NCBI GenBank assembly: GCA_963815495.1
Contig: CAWFGW010000007.1
Span: forward strand, 372,001-436,000
DNA: 64,000 nucleotides
DNA from: CAWFGW01 sp963815495
GTDB taxonomy: Bacteria > Bacteroidota > Bacteroidia > Cytophagales > JAAEPT01
Reading direction: 5' to 3'
Positions 5,942-15,064 of the stretch are shown here, one piece after another (the first letter of the stretch is position 1; each line of letters starts with the position of its first letter). The notes beneath the pieces were generated by a model, which did no database searches, had not been told where the DNA came from, and was given only the letters and a program-made list of their open reading frames with translations. The translations under genes and the position numbers were made by a program.

Positions 5942-8359
5942 ATGCACATGCTCAAAAAGATTGCACTTATATTTTTAATCCTCCTTGTAGTTTCCCTCCT
6001 TGGAGGGCTAATTTTTCGCTATCACTTTACGCACAGGGCCTTACCTGATTATGATGAGTCACTTTCTTTATCACACCTCACCGATGAAGTTACTGTGCAT
6101 CGGGATGCATATGGTGTGCCCCATGTCTATGCACAAAATGAAGCGGATCTTTACCGGGCTGTGGGTTACCTAAGTGCACAGGACCGATTTTGGCAAATGG
6201 ATTTATTACGAAGAGTAACCTTAGGAAGAGTCTCTGAAATTGTGGGTGAAAAGGCTATTCCGCTCGATCTTTTAATGCGGTCGCTCGAACTCACTAAAAA
6301 ATCAAATCAACTGATTAACAACACGGATCCTAAAATAGTGGCTGCACTCACCGCCTATGCAGATGGTGTGAATCAATATTTAGAGGACTACAAGGATAAA
6401 CTCCCTCAGGAATTTACTATTCTCGGTTATACTCCTGAAAAATGGGAGATAATGCATAGTGTCAACCTGATTGGTTACATGGCCTGGGACCTCACCCCTA
6501 ACTACAATGCCGAATTCATTTTAGAAAAAATGAAGAAAAAGGTCGGTCAACAAAATTTGAAATACTTTGTCCCCAATGAATCAGACACCACTGCCTACAT
6601 CTTTCCCGATTTTGAACTGAACAACGCCACCACCACTGCTCTGGGCATTCTTGATGACTACGATCACTTAATGCAGGAATTGGGTATTTCTATTTTTTCA
6701 GCAAGTAACAACTGGGCTGTATCGGGTAAAAAGACGGCTTCTGGTCAACCCATTTTGTGTAATGACATGCATTTAAAACTGGCCCTTCCGGGAATCTGGT
6801 ACCCCATGCACCAGGTGGTTGAGGGTGGCGTGAATGTCACTGGAGTTGTACTTCCAGGACAGCCATTGGTGGTCTCAGGACACAATGAAAACATTGCCTG
6901 GGGAATGACCAATGTCACCGTGGACAACATCGATTTTTATGAGGAAAAAATAAACCCACAAGATACCTCTCAATATCTATACAATGGGGAATACCGCTCG
7001 ATTCGCCAAGTGGAAGAAACCATCAAACTTAAAGGCGGTGAAGAAAAGAAAAAAACCATTCGCTACACCCACCACGGTCCTATTATCACCGATTTCCGTG
7101 AATTGGCCGGGTCACAGCCACTGGCAATGAAATGGGTCGGCAGTGATATTGAAAGTGATGAGTTTCGCACAATATATTTATTGAACAACGCCAACAACTG
7201 GTCGGATTTCAAAGAAGCTATTCGCTCCTTTGGTGCGGTAAGTCAAAACATCAACTATGCGGATTTGGAAGGTAATATAGGCCTATATTGTGCTGCGGGC
7301 ATTCCTATCCGTACAAGCCAGACACCCTATACCGTTTCACCAGGCTGGACCGACAGTACCGAATGGCAAGGGTATGTTCCGTTTGAAGCACTTCCTTTTG
7401 AATATAACCCGGAAAGCGGTTACGTTGCCAGTGCAAACAATAAAACAGTCGCAAACTACCCCTATTACATCGGGAACTGGTTTGCCCCTGAATATCGAAT
7501 TTCCAGAATTCGCGAATTGCTTGAAGTCGAAAATAAAATCACTCCCAATTACATGGAGGGCATAATCACAGATTTTCACTCCAACTTGGCGGAAGAAATA
7601 GTTCCTACAATTATAACCGTTTTACAAAGCCATAAAACTGAGTTATCCACCACCGAAAAGGAGTCTATACAATTGCTAAGTAGCTGGAATTATGACATGT
7701 CCACCGAAAGTGCAGCGGCCTTGATCTATAACCAAACAATCGTTTCATTTCTGGAAGTCGTATTAAAAGATGAACTGGGTGATAGCCTTTTCACTGAAAT
7801 GGCAGACAATAACATGCTAGCCACTTCCATTTTTGATATTGCCTGGTTCCACCACGACTGGCCGTTTCACAATAACATCTCGACTGAAAAACATGAAACC
7901 CTGGAGGATAATATTCTGCTTGCATTTATATCATCCATAGCACAGCTTACCAAAGACATTGGTAGCAACCCGACTGCGTGGTTATGGGGTGAAAACCATC
8001 AGTTAACCCTGGAACATCCGCTAGGAAAAGTGGCCATCGTAGACTTCCTATTTAATTATAACAAAGGTCCTTATAAAATGGGCGGCAGTAAAAACACGGT
8101 TGCTCCTTTCCATTATCAATTTGATAATCCTAAAAAAGTGACCCACGGTCCATCGCAACGACACATTTATACGGTAGGTAATTGGGATCAATCACAAACA
8201 GTCATCCCTGGGGGTATTTCAGGTCAAACTGCCAGTCCACATTACGCTGACCAACTGGAACTTTACTTAAAAGGGACATCTCATGGAGACTTCTTTTCTA
8301 AAAAAGTAGTAGAGGAAAACACAACCTATACCATGACCTTTACCCCTAAAAAGGATTAA
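5942..8359 (+). CDS. Penicillin acylase family N-terminal nucleophile hydrolase
   Basis: An 805-residue enzyme of the penicillin amidase / acyl-homoserine-lactone acylase family, which hydrolyses amide bonds in the periplasm. Residues 4-26 form an N-terminal membrane anchor or signal. The conserved start of the alpha part, HRDAYGVPHVYAQNEADLY, lies at about 53-71. The autoproteolytic site is Ser255 in ASNNWAVSGKKTASG, which would become the N-terminus of the beta chain. Further family motifs include LPGIWYP, NENIAWGMTN and the conserved asparagine of the oxyanion region. The full-length size matches the family. It stands alone, with more than 250 bp on each side. A second ATG two codons downstream (5948) is an alternative start. 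The substrate cannot be predicted. Confidence 0.92.
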   Translation: MHMLKKIALIFLILLVVSLLGGLIFRYHFTHRALPDYDESLSLSHLTDEVTVHRDAYGVPHVYAQNEADLYRAVGYLSAQDRFWQMDLLRRVTLGRVSEIVGEKAIPLDLLMRSLELTKKSNQLINNTDPKIVAALTAYADGVNQYLEDYKDKLPQEFTILGYTPEKWEIMHSVNLIGYMAWDLTPNYNAEFILEKMKKKVGQQNLKYFVPNESDTTAYIFPDFELNNATTTALGILDDYDHLMQELGISIFSASNNWAVSGKKTASGQPILCNDMHLKLALPGIWYPMHQVVEGGVNVTGVVLPGQPLVVSGHNENIAWGMTNVTVDNIDFYEEKINPQDTSQYLYNGEYRSIRQVEETIKLKGGEEKKKTIRYTHHGPIITDFRELAGSQPLAMKWVGSDIESDEFRTIYLLNNANNWSDFKEAIRSFGAVSQNINYADLEGNIGLYCAAGIPIRTSQTPYTVSPGWTDSTEWQGYVPFEALPFEYNPESGYVASANNKTVANYPYYIGNWFAPEYRISRIRELLEVENKITPNYMEGIITDFHSNLAEEIVPTIITVLQSHKTELSTTEKESIQLLSSWNYDMSTESAAALIYNQTIVSFLEVVLKDELGDSLFTEMADNNMLATSIFDIAWFHHDWPFHNNISTEKHETLEDNILLAFISSIAQLTKDIGSNPTAWLWGENHQLTLEHPLGKVAIVDFLFNYNKGPYKMGGSKNTVAPFHYQFDNPKKVTHGPSQRHIYTVGNWDQSQTVIPGGISGQTASPHYADQLELYLKGTSHGDFFSKKVVEENTTYTMTFTPKKD

Positions 8360-8632
8360 AATAATCGAATCGTGAAACCTCTCACTATTTATATGATCTC
8401 GTACTAAAAGGGTTCAAATTGTTGGAGCTAAAATCTTATTCAGTGGTTCATCTGTATTCCTTACTTAAAAGTTCCTTACCTGGATGATTAGCCAATGCGT
8501 TGATACAATGTTATTAAGTTAATCTACCAGCAACCTTAACCTTTTAATTGAAAAAAAAACTGATTAAATTCGGCACAAATATACCAAGCCACAAACAAAT
8601 TCGTCTTTGGCGTCAGACAAGTTAAGTTAGAT

Positions 8633-9427
8633 ATGAATAACAAATTAATTTTTATGCACTTGCCAAAGTGTGGAGGAACAACTTTCGCTACTATTTTAGA
8701 AAGAGTATATCCGTCTCAAGAGACTTTCACAATTAAAGTTATTGATAACACGAAGCTTAACACCGAAGAATTCATTAACCTACCTGAAGAAAAGCGCGAT
8801 AAAATTAATTTATTAAAAGGGCATTTGGAGTTTGGTTTACACGAATACATGTCTGGAAAAACAGACTACATCACGTTCATGAGAGATCCAATTGAAAGAG
8901 TGATCTCGTACTATTATTACGTGAAAAGAAAACCCCATCACAAACTGTATCAACGCAACTTGTTTAAAGACGGAATGTCGTTATATGAATTTGTGACACA
9001 AATTAAACAAGCTGATATCAATAACGGTCAAATCAGATTTTTAAGTGGTATCCAAGATACCGAAGAACACATGTTAGAAAAAGCATTAGAAAATATTGAA
9101 AACCATTTTTCATTCGTAGGTACAACAGAAAAATTTGATGAGTCGTTGGCGATACTTCAAAAAATGTATCAATGGAAGACACCTTATTATAGCGTAGAAA
9201 ACAAAACAAATAACCGCCCCTTAACGCATGACATAGATGCCAAAACATTAGAAGCCATTGAGCATCATAATGCAGGAGATATTGCCGTCTATAACAAAAT
9301 AACTAAAGAATTAAATGATAGAATAAGCTCCGACACCTCATTAACGGAAGCGATCAAACGTATTCATTTTTATAACCGAATAAATAAATTCCTCCCTTTG
9401 AGTATGATTAGCCCATTGATTAAGTAA
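8633..9427 (+). CDS. Sulfotransferase family 2-like protein
   Basis: A 264-residue cytoplasmic protein. The 5'-phosphosulfate-binding loop is clear at residues 7-18 (FMHLPKCGGTTF), and the 3'-phosphate site at about 80-92 (TFMRDPIERVISYYY). These match the family that contains heparan sulfate 2-O-sulfotransferases and related carbohydrate sulfotransferases using PAPS as donor. Length is typical of bacterial members. No signal peptide is seen and no glycan operon surrounds it, so the acceptor is unknown. An intergenic stretch of 273 bp precedes it and 198 bp follow. Confidence 0.85.
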   Translation: MNNKLIFMHLPKCGGTTFATILERVYPSQETFTIKVIDNTKLNTEEFINLPEEKRDKINLLKGHLEFGLHEYMSGKTDYITFMRDPIERVISYYYYVKRKPHHKLYQRNLFKDGMSLYEFVTQIKQADINNGQIRFLSGIQDTEEHMLEKALENIENHFSFVGTTEKFDESLAILQKMYQWKTPYYSVENKTNNRPLTHDIDAKTLEAIEHHNAGDIAVYNKITKELNDRISSDTSLTEAIKRIHFYNRINKFLPLSMISPLIK

Positions 9428-9625
9428 AAAAATATTTAAGTTAAACCGGCTTCTTAAGTACACCGAACTTTTTAAATATCAAGGAGATCCATCAGTGCAA
9501 AATAGAACGTGTACCACGGATAAAGTTAATAGGTGAAAAAAAATACATAAATCACATCATCTTACTCTTGATTTAAGACACGATAATTCGTATACTCCTT
9601 TTTTAAACTAATAGATATAAGAATT

Positions 9626-9934
9626 ATGATACATCACCGATTAGATACCCTATCCGAAACCATGACTGCTTTATTAAAAGAAGGATATAAAGATGATTTT
9701 AAAGCAAAAAAAATTGCCATAGAGGCTATATATGCCAAAAGAAGTTATAACCCTGAAGATTTGAAAATTGTTGGCACCTACCGCTTTGAAGGAGAAACGA
9801 ACCCTGCCGACCAAACCGTATTATTCGCTATTGAAGCTAATGATGGGATAAAGGGTACGTTGACAATGTCCTATAGTGCGGATGTTAACCAAAATGAAGA
9901 ACTCATAAAAAAAATCAAGGTTTGTGAAGAATAA
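9626..9934 (+). CDS. Conserved small Bacteroidota protein (unknown function)
   Basis: A 102-residue soluble protein. It contains the pattern YRFEGETNPADQTVLFAIE followed by a GIKGTLTMSYS strand. Small proteins with this pattern are widespread in Bacteroidota and are sometimes labelled phosphoribosylpyrophosphate synthetase, with no sequence reason for that enzyme activity. I see no catalytic motif or signal peptide. It is followed within 6 bp by a strong hairpin and then the promoter of hisS, so it is a single-gene unit. Confidence 0.75.
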   Translation: MIHHRLDTLSETMTALLKEGYKDDFKAKKIAIEAIYAKRSYNPEDLKIVGTYRFEGETNPADQTVLFAIEANDGIKGTLTMSYSADVNQNEELIKKIKVCEE

Positions 9935-9939
9935 GCTTT

Positions 9940-9982
9940 AATTGGAGCATTAACGCAAGAGTCTTGCGTTAATGCTCCAATT
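9940..9982 (+). terminator. Strong 19-bp hairpin between the small protein gene and hisS
   Basis: AATTGGAGCATTAACGCAA (9940-9958) is perfectly complementary to TTGCGTTAATGCTCCAATT (9964-9982), with loop GAGTC. A short T run (TTTTA) follows. It begins 6 bp after the upstream stop codon and lies before the hisS promoter, so it should end transcription of the upstream gene. The symmetric stem may also work in reverse. Confidence 0.8.
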
Positions 9983-9997
9983 TTACATTTTTCATGT

Positions 9998-10005
9998 TAG
10001 TTTTG
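9998..10005 (+). promoter_or_regulatory. -7 box TAGTTTTG of hisS
   Basis: A perfect match to the Bacteroidota -7 consensus TAnnTTTG. A clear -33 TTTG is not present at the right distance, only a T-rich tract. The predicted transcription start is near 10012, which leaves about 25 nt of leader before the ATG at 10037 and argues against a GTG start at 10019. Confidence 0.5.
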
Positions 10006-10036
10006 TGGTCGCAATCGAGTGACTATAAAATCTATA

Positions 10037-11401
10037 ATGAGTAACAAACCATCACTACCGAAAGGAACAAGGGATTTTGGCCCGGAAAAAATGGCCAAAC
10101 GGAATTTTATCTTTGACAACATCAAGTCTACATTTCAGAAATTTGGGTTTCAACCTCTTGAAACACCAACAATGGAAAATCTGGATGTGCTCACGGGTAA
10201 ATATGGTGATGAGGGCGACCAGCTCATCTTCAAAATCCTTAACTCAGGAGATTTTTTATCTAAAGTGAACGAAAGCCAGCTCGCTCAAGGTTCCAAAGAA
10301 GTTACCAAAGCCATTTGCGAAAAAGCACTCCGATATGATTTAACCGTACCATTTGCGCGTTTTGTAGTCATGAACCGCAACGAAATTTCTTTTCCATTCA
10401 AACGCTTTCAAATTCAACCCGTGTGGCGGGCAGACCGACCTCAAAAAGGACGTTACCGTGAATTTTATCAATGTGATGCGGATGTAGTAGGCACTGATTC
10501 TTTACTATGTGAAGCCGAAATCATCTTAATGATTAAAGAAGTTTTTCAAAAACTCGGTCTGACTGACTATACCATCAAAATCAACAACAGAAAAATTCTT
10601 TCGGGCATTGCTGAAATAGTTGGTGCTCAAAACAATGAAACCGATCTGTTTGTTGCAATTGACAAACTCGATAAAATTGGTATTGACAAAGTAGCAGAAG
10701 AGCTAGCAGCCAAAAACTTCTCTTCAGAAAATATTGACCAGGTAAAACAAGTGCTTGAATCCACTGGCACCATAGATGAAAAATTTACTTTCATTAGTCA
10801 GTTACTCAACACTTCAGAAGTAGGTAAAAAAGGAGTAGAAGAAATTAAAGCCATTTTCGAAATCGTGTCACAGCTAGGAAACAACCTGGAAAACATCGAT
10901 TTTGACCTCACTTTAGCAAGAGGGTTGTCCTATTACACGGGAGCAATTTTCGAAGTAAAAGTCAACAAAGTCAGCATTGGAAGTGTTAGTGGTGGTGGCC
11001 GTTATGATAACCTAACGGGCGTATTTGGCTTACCGGATGTTTCTGGTGTGGGTTTTTCGTTTGGTGTTGACCGATTATATGATGTGCTCGAAGAATTGAA
11101 TTTATTTCCTACCGATAGTTTAAAGTCAACGGAAATAATCATCTGTAGTTTTGACCAGGAAGGATTGACTTATAGTTACCCCTTATTAACCAAACTCAGA
11201 GGTGCGGGCATTAAATCAGAACTATATCCTGATGCTGCAAAAATGAAAAAACAGATGAGTTACGCCAACGCAAAAAACATCCCTTATGTGATTGTGATTG
11301 GAAGTGATGAAATGGAATCAGGAAAACTTACCTTTAAAAATATGATTACAGGTGAACAGTCGTTATCGACCATAGATGAAATCATTGAAACATTCTCTTA
11401 A
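10037..11401 (+). CDS. hisS: Histidine--tRNA ligase
   Basis: A class II aminoacyl-tRNA synthetase of about 454 residues that charges tRNA-His. The N-terminus KPSLPKGTRDFGP is the standard HisRS opening. Class II motif 2 is seen as VWRADRPQKGRYREFYQCD, the histidine-specific motif as LARGLSYYTGAIFEV, and motif 3 as GGRYDNL with GVGFSFGVDRL. The C-terminal anticodon-binding domain follows (EIIICSF to the end). I start it at the ATG at 10037, because GTG 10019 would lie close to the predicted transcription start. Its stop is directly followed by the TTG start of a secreted protein gene, so the two may be cotranscribed. Confidence 0.97.
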   Translation: MSNKPSLPKGTRDFGPEKMAKRNFIFDNIKSTFQKFGFQPLETPTMENLDVLTGKYGDEGDQLIFKILNSGDFLSKVNESQLAQGSKEVTKAICEKALRYDLTVPFARFVVMNRNEISFPFKRFQIQPVWRADRPQKGRYREFYQCDADVVGTDSLLCEAEIILMIKEVFQKLGLTDYTIKINNRKILSGIAEIVGAQNNETDLFVAIDKLDKIGIDKVAEELAAKNFSSENIDQVKQVLESTGTIDEKFTFISQLLNTSEVGKKGVEEIKAIFEIVSQLGNNLENIDFDLTLARGLSYYTGAIFEVKVNKVSIGSVSGGGRYDNLTGVFGLPDVSGVGFSFGVDRLYDVLEELNLFPTDSLKSTEIIICSFDQEGLTYSYPLLTKLRGAGIKSELYPDAAKMKKQMSYANAKNIPYVIVIGSDEMESGKLTFKNMITGEQSLSTIDEIIETFS

Positions 11402-13285
11402 TTGAAGCAACTAATCGCGCTTATATCGCTCCTGATTTTAATACTGGTATCCGAAGTCCATGGACAATGTACAGAACCAGCATTTAATACGAATGATACC
11501 ATTGGCTGTGTTCCTCATACAGTAAAGGCAATTAATTTAAGTAATTGTTTAGTGCCACGTTATAATTTTGGGTTTGGTCGCGATACGATCTCCACGCATA
11601 CTTACACTACACCTGGAATTTATTATGTTTTTCAAGAGGTTGGTATTGGAGAAATAATTAGCTCTGACACGATTAAAATTCGAGCTGTATCGAACAACCA
11701 ACCTATTTTCAAAATCAATTATTGCAAAGACAGAATTGTAAAAATTACTTTTTCAGAAGAGAACCTCTACGATAGATATGTCATTAACTATGGCGATGGA
11801 TCTCCTAACGACACGATTAATTCAAATGAGGTTCATGAAAAACAATACCTAAGCGACACAGAAAAAACGATCACCGTAAAAGGAATTTACAACTTTGCTC
11901 CGTGTACTGGCACAGCTACCCAATCCGTTTTCCCGCAGCAAAACTTATCCCTACCGCGAGTTGATACGGTAAAAACCACCAATCTATCCACCGAAGAAGG
12001 AAGCATTCAAATTAAGCTGAACGCCCCCTCCTACTTCGGATATCAAATTTATTTATCTTCAGATGATGTAACTTATGATTTAGTAGACTCTGTGAATGTT
12101 GCCACTGGAGACACAACCATTACCTTTACTCAACTAAACACACTTGAAAATAGTTACTGTTTTTATTTCACCACCTACGACTTCTGTGGGAACACAAAAA
12201 CAAGTGATACGCTTTGTTCCATGAGCCTCTTGGCACAGGCAGAAAACAATCAAAACCTCATTAACTGGAACGCCTACCCGCACGAAAACAAAATCACAGA
12301 TTACACCCTTTTAAAAAACAAAAATCTATTGACCATCAATAAAAGTGACACCAGTTTCATTGACACCACGGTTATCTGTGCTAACAACTACTGCTATACC
12401 GTATCTACAGCTATTAATTCTACCTCAAATACGTTAATAATCTCTAACACAAAATGCGTAGAAAGTATCTCTACAGACACACCACTTCCAATTGAAGATT
12501 TTCAATCCAGTGTTTTAGACTCCCAATCAGTAGCTTTAAATTGGAAATCACCGCTACCTGACTATGTTTTTGCGACTACTATTCAGCATTCAACAGATCG
12601 AAACAGCTTTACCCCCCTGGCTAACACCAGCAACTTTGACTCTACCTATATTCATAATTCTGCTGTAAAAGCTCCTATGTGTTATGTTATTGATTATACC
12701 GATGTCTGTGGCAACAAATCCAACGAAAACCTGTCTGATTCAACCTGCACAGTCTTTCTTCATGTGAACAAGCTACAAGACACCGAATACCAACTCAGCT
12801 GGACACCATATTTAGGGTTTGATTCAAAAACATATACTATCCAGTATCTTGATGAGAAAGGAAATATAGTTTTAGAAAAGCCAAATACAGCGGGGTTATC
12901 CTATCTTGACAACGCTCCCCTTGAAACCTTTCAAAAACTACGATACAGAATCAAAGTGACCTCAAGCGATAATCAAACATCGTATTCTAACATTGTCGAG
13001 TTTGAGTTAAAATCCCGAATCTTCATCCCGAATGCATTTTCACCAGATGGTGATGGGTTAAACGACTATTTCACACCAGACACACGTTTCATAAAATCGT
13101 ATACATTATCAGTTTTTGATCGCTGGGGAGAACTTATCTTTTATGAGCAAAACAGTCAAAATGGTTGGGACGGTACCTACAAAGGTGCCACAGTAAAAAC
13201 AGATACCTATGTATTTTTATTAGAGGGAATAGACTTTTACGGCAACACCATCAATAAAAAAGGTACAGTAACTGTCTATTATTAG
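11402..13285 (+). CDS. Secreted protein with CHU_C-type T9SS sorting domain
   Basis: A 627-residue exported protein. Residues 1-21 are a signal peptide (MKQLIALISLLILILVSEVHG, read with the TTG as Met). The body is Cys-containing beta-rich sequence with PKD-like and fibronectin-III-like segments (for example DRYVINYGDGSPND). The last 90 residues are the gliding-motility-associated C-terminal domain (IFIPNAFSPDGDGLNDYF, then FDRWGELIFYEQ and NGWDGTYKG), a type B signal for the type IX secretion system. The only start that keeps the signal peptide is TTG at 11402, immediately after the hisS stop codon, suggesting coupled translation. Such proteins are surface-exposed adhesins or scaffolds. The ligand is unknown. 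Confidence 0.9.
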   Translation: MKQLIALISLLILILVSEVHGQCTEPAFNTNDTIGCVPHTVKAINLSNCLVPRYNFGFGRDTISTHTYTTPGIYYVFQEVGIGEIISSDTIKIRAVSNNQPIFKINYCKDRIVKITFSEENLYDRYVINYGDGSPNDTINSNEVHEKQYLSDTEKTITVKGIYNFAPCTGTATQSVFPQQNLSLPRVDTVKTTNLSTEEGSIQIKLNAPSYFGYQIYLSSDDVTYDLVDSVNVATGDTTITFTQLNTLENSYCFYFTTYDFCGNTKTSDTLCSMSLLAQAENNQNLINWNAYPHENKITDYTLLKNKNLLTINKSDTSFIDTTVICANNYCYTVSTAINSTSNTLIISNTKCVESISTDTPLPIEDFQSSVLDSQSVALNWKSPLPDYVFATTIQHSTDRNSFTPLANTSNFDSTYIHNSAVKAPMCYVIDYTDVCGNKSNENLSDSTCTVFLHVNKLQDTEYQLSWTPYLGFDSKTYTIQYLDEKGNIVLEKPNTAGLSYLDNAPLETFQKLRYRIKVTSSDNQTSYSNIVEFELKSRIFIPNAFSPDGDGLNDYFTPDTRFIKSYTLSVFDRWGELIFYEQNSQNGWDGTYKGATVKTDTYVFLLEGIDFYGNTINKKGTVTVYY

Positions 13286-13367
13286 AATCAGGTGAATTTG
13301 GAAAGGCAGATAGTCTTCCAATTCCAGAATAAATAATTAGTTTTACACGTTAAACAGCATACAAGCG

Positions 13368-13697
13368 ATGGATTTTAATAGCATTTTCAGTAAAGTTCAA
13401 GAGGCACAAGAAAACTTAAAAAAAGCACAGGAAGGACTTGTTAATATTTCAGAAACAGCCGAAGCCGGTGGTGGAATGGTCAAAGTCACCATCAATGGTA
13501 AACGGCAGTTAACTGAGGTATCGATTGATTCAGACATCATCTCGAATGATGACAAAGAGATGATCCAGGATTTAGTGATTGCTGCTACCAATAAAGCACT
13601 CGAAAAAATTGAAGTGAAAATTAAGGAGGAGCTGGCAAAATCTACTTCTGGTATGATGCCTAACATTCCAGGACTTGACTTATCAAAATTTATGTAA
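13368..13697 (+). CDS. YbaB/EbfC family nucleoid-associated protein
   Basis: A 109-residue protein with the YbaB layout: an N-terminal helix (KVQEAQENLKKAQEGL), a strand pair with GGGMVKVTINGKRQLTEVSID, and a C-terminal helix (ALEKIEVKIKEELAK) followed by a Met/Pro-rich tail. Family members dimerise and bind DNA without strong sequence specificity. The stop codon overlaps the start of the downstream glycosyltransferase by one base, so the two are translationally coupled. The dnaX-recR context seen in some bacteria is absent here. Confidence 0.92.
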   Translation: MDFNSIFSKVQEAQENLKKAQEGLVNISETAEAGGGMVKVTINGKRQLTEVSIDSDIISNDDKEMIQDLVIAATNKALEKIEVKIKEELAKSTSGMMPNIPGLDLSKFM

Positions 13698-14719
13698 TGG
13701 TGCAACGCATTGCTGTAGTCATACTCAACTGGAACGGTCAACCACTTCTTGAAAAATTTCTACCCTCAGTTCTCAAATACAGTACAGAAGCAGAGGTAAT
13801 TGTCGTAGATAATGGATCAACGGATAACTCAGTGGATTTTTTAACTGAAAAATTCCCAACCGTTCGAATCATAGAACTGAATAAAAATTATGGTTTTTGT
13901 ACTGGCTATAACTTAGCGCTACAACACATTGACTCTGATTATTATGTGCTGCTCAACTCGGATGTAGAAGTAACCGAAGATTGGTTGTCTGCACCTATCC
14001 ACATGATGGATGGCAACGAAAACATTGCTGTTTGTCAACCTAAAATTCTCTCTTATAACGATAAATCGTCTTTTGAATATGCCGGTGCTGCGGGTGGTTA
14101 TTTAGATAAATATGGGTTTCCATTTTGTAAAGGCCGCTTATTCCATGAACTAGAGAAAGATACCGGCCAATATGCTGAAAACACCCCGATTCAATGGGCT
14201 ACGGGAGCAGCGCTTTTTATCCGTTCAGAAATATTTCATCAGCTCAACGGCTTTGACGGCAACTTCTTTGCTCACATGGAAGAAATTGATTTATGCTGGC
14301 GGGTAAAAAATATAGGGAAAGAAATTTGGTATAGCGCGAATAGCACCGTTTATCATGTAGGAGCTGCAACGCTCGACAAATCCAATCCTCAAAAAACCTA
14401 CTACAATTTCAGAAATGGACTTGCTTTAGTCTTTAAGAATACTCCAAAAAAACGATTATTTAAAACCATATGTGTTCGTTTACTATTAGACGGCTTGGCG
14501 GGATTTTATTTTTTATGTCAAGGTAACCCTAACCACATGTTCGCGGTACTGAGAGCTCATGCTTCTTTTTATAGAAAAACATCACTTTGGATAAACGCTA
14601 GAAATGCTACGGTCAGGTTAAACAAAAAAAATAATGAAATTTATAATCGATCTGTTGTATGGCAATTTTTTGTTCGAGGTAAAAAAACATTTAAAGAGCT
14701 CGCATTCTATAATTCATAA
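13697..14719 (+). CDS. Glycosyltransferase family 2 (rhamnosyltransferase-like)
   Basis: A 340-residue GT-A fold enzyme. It opens with VVILNWNGQPLLEKFLPS, then VDNGSTDNS, and has the donor-site LLNSDVEV near residues 88-95 and the acceptor-side motif MEEIDLCWR, typical of GT2 enzymes that build O-antigen or other surface polysaccharides. A hydrophobic C-terminal segment may contact the membrane. It overlaps the ybaB-like stop by one base. Its last 13 bases overlap the 3' end of the convergent pspC-like gene. The sugar donor cannot be assigned. Confidence 0.9.
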   Translation: MVQRIAVVILNWNGQPLLEKFLPSVLKYSTEAEVIVVDNGSTDNSVDFLTEKFPTVRIIELNKNYGFCTGYNLALQHIDSDYYVLLNSDVEVTEDWLSAPIHMMDGNENIAVCQPKILSYNDKSSFEYAGAAGGYLDKYGFPFCKGRLFHELEKDTGQYAENTPIQWATGAALFIRSEIFHQLNGFDGNFFAHMEEIDLCWRVKNIGKEIWYSANSTVYHVGAATLDKSNPQKTYYNFRNGLALVFKNTPKKRLFKTICVRLLLDGLAGFYFLCQGNPNHMFAVLRAHASFYRKTSLWINARNATVRLNKKNNEIYNRSVVWQFFVRGKKTFKELAFYNS

Positions 14720-14925
14720 AAAAAGCTTCTGTTTTTTCGTAAATGTTTACGCATATTAATCACAAATGCTAAACCTAAATAAACAATAACAGGAGAACCA
14801 TAAGTCAGGAATGAAAAATAAATAAAAAAAAGACGGATACTAGCAGATGAAATACCCATTTTCTCTCCTAATTTGTCACAAACCCCAAAAATTTGCTTCT
14901 CTAAATGATACTGTAAAACTTTCAT
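14707..14925 (-). CDS. PspC domain protein
   Basis: A 72-residue membrane protein. The N-terminal half carries the PspC pattern (IFGVCDKLGEKMGISSASIRL), followed by one hydrophobic helix (FFIYFSFLTYGSPVIVYLGLAFVI) and a basic tail. PspC proteins take part in envelope stress responses and toxin-like control of membranes. It is a single-domain form and overlaps the convergent glycosyltransferase gene by 13 bp at the 3' end. No psp operon is nearby. Confidence 0.85.
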   Translation of the reverse strand: MKVLQYHLEKQIFGVCDKLGEKMGISSASIRLFFIYFSFLTYGSPVIVYLGLAFVINMRKHLRKNRSFFYEL

Positions 14926-15064
14926 AAGGAATGATTTTACTTTAAAGGTATTAATATTCGCTTTGATATAACAAAAAGAAGGTTAAAAAATCTGCTTCAT
15001 GATTGTAATATTTAATATATAGCAATACATTAGAGACTAATTTTATGCTTTAACAAAAGTAATC

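Noticed and set aside
9940..9982. Hairpin before hisS as a T-box or His-sensing leader.
   Set aside because: It lies upstream of the hisS promoter and directly after the upstream stop codon; no specifier codon or T-box core is seen. It fits a plain terminator.
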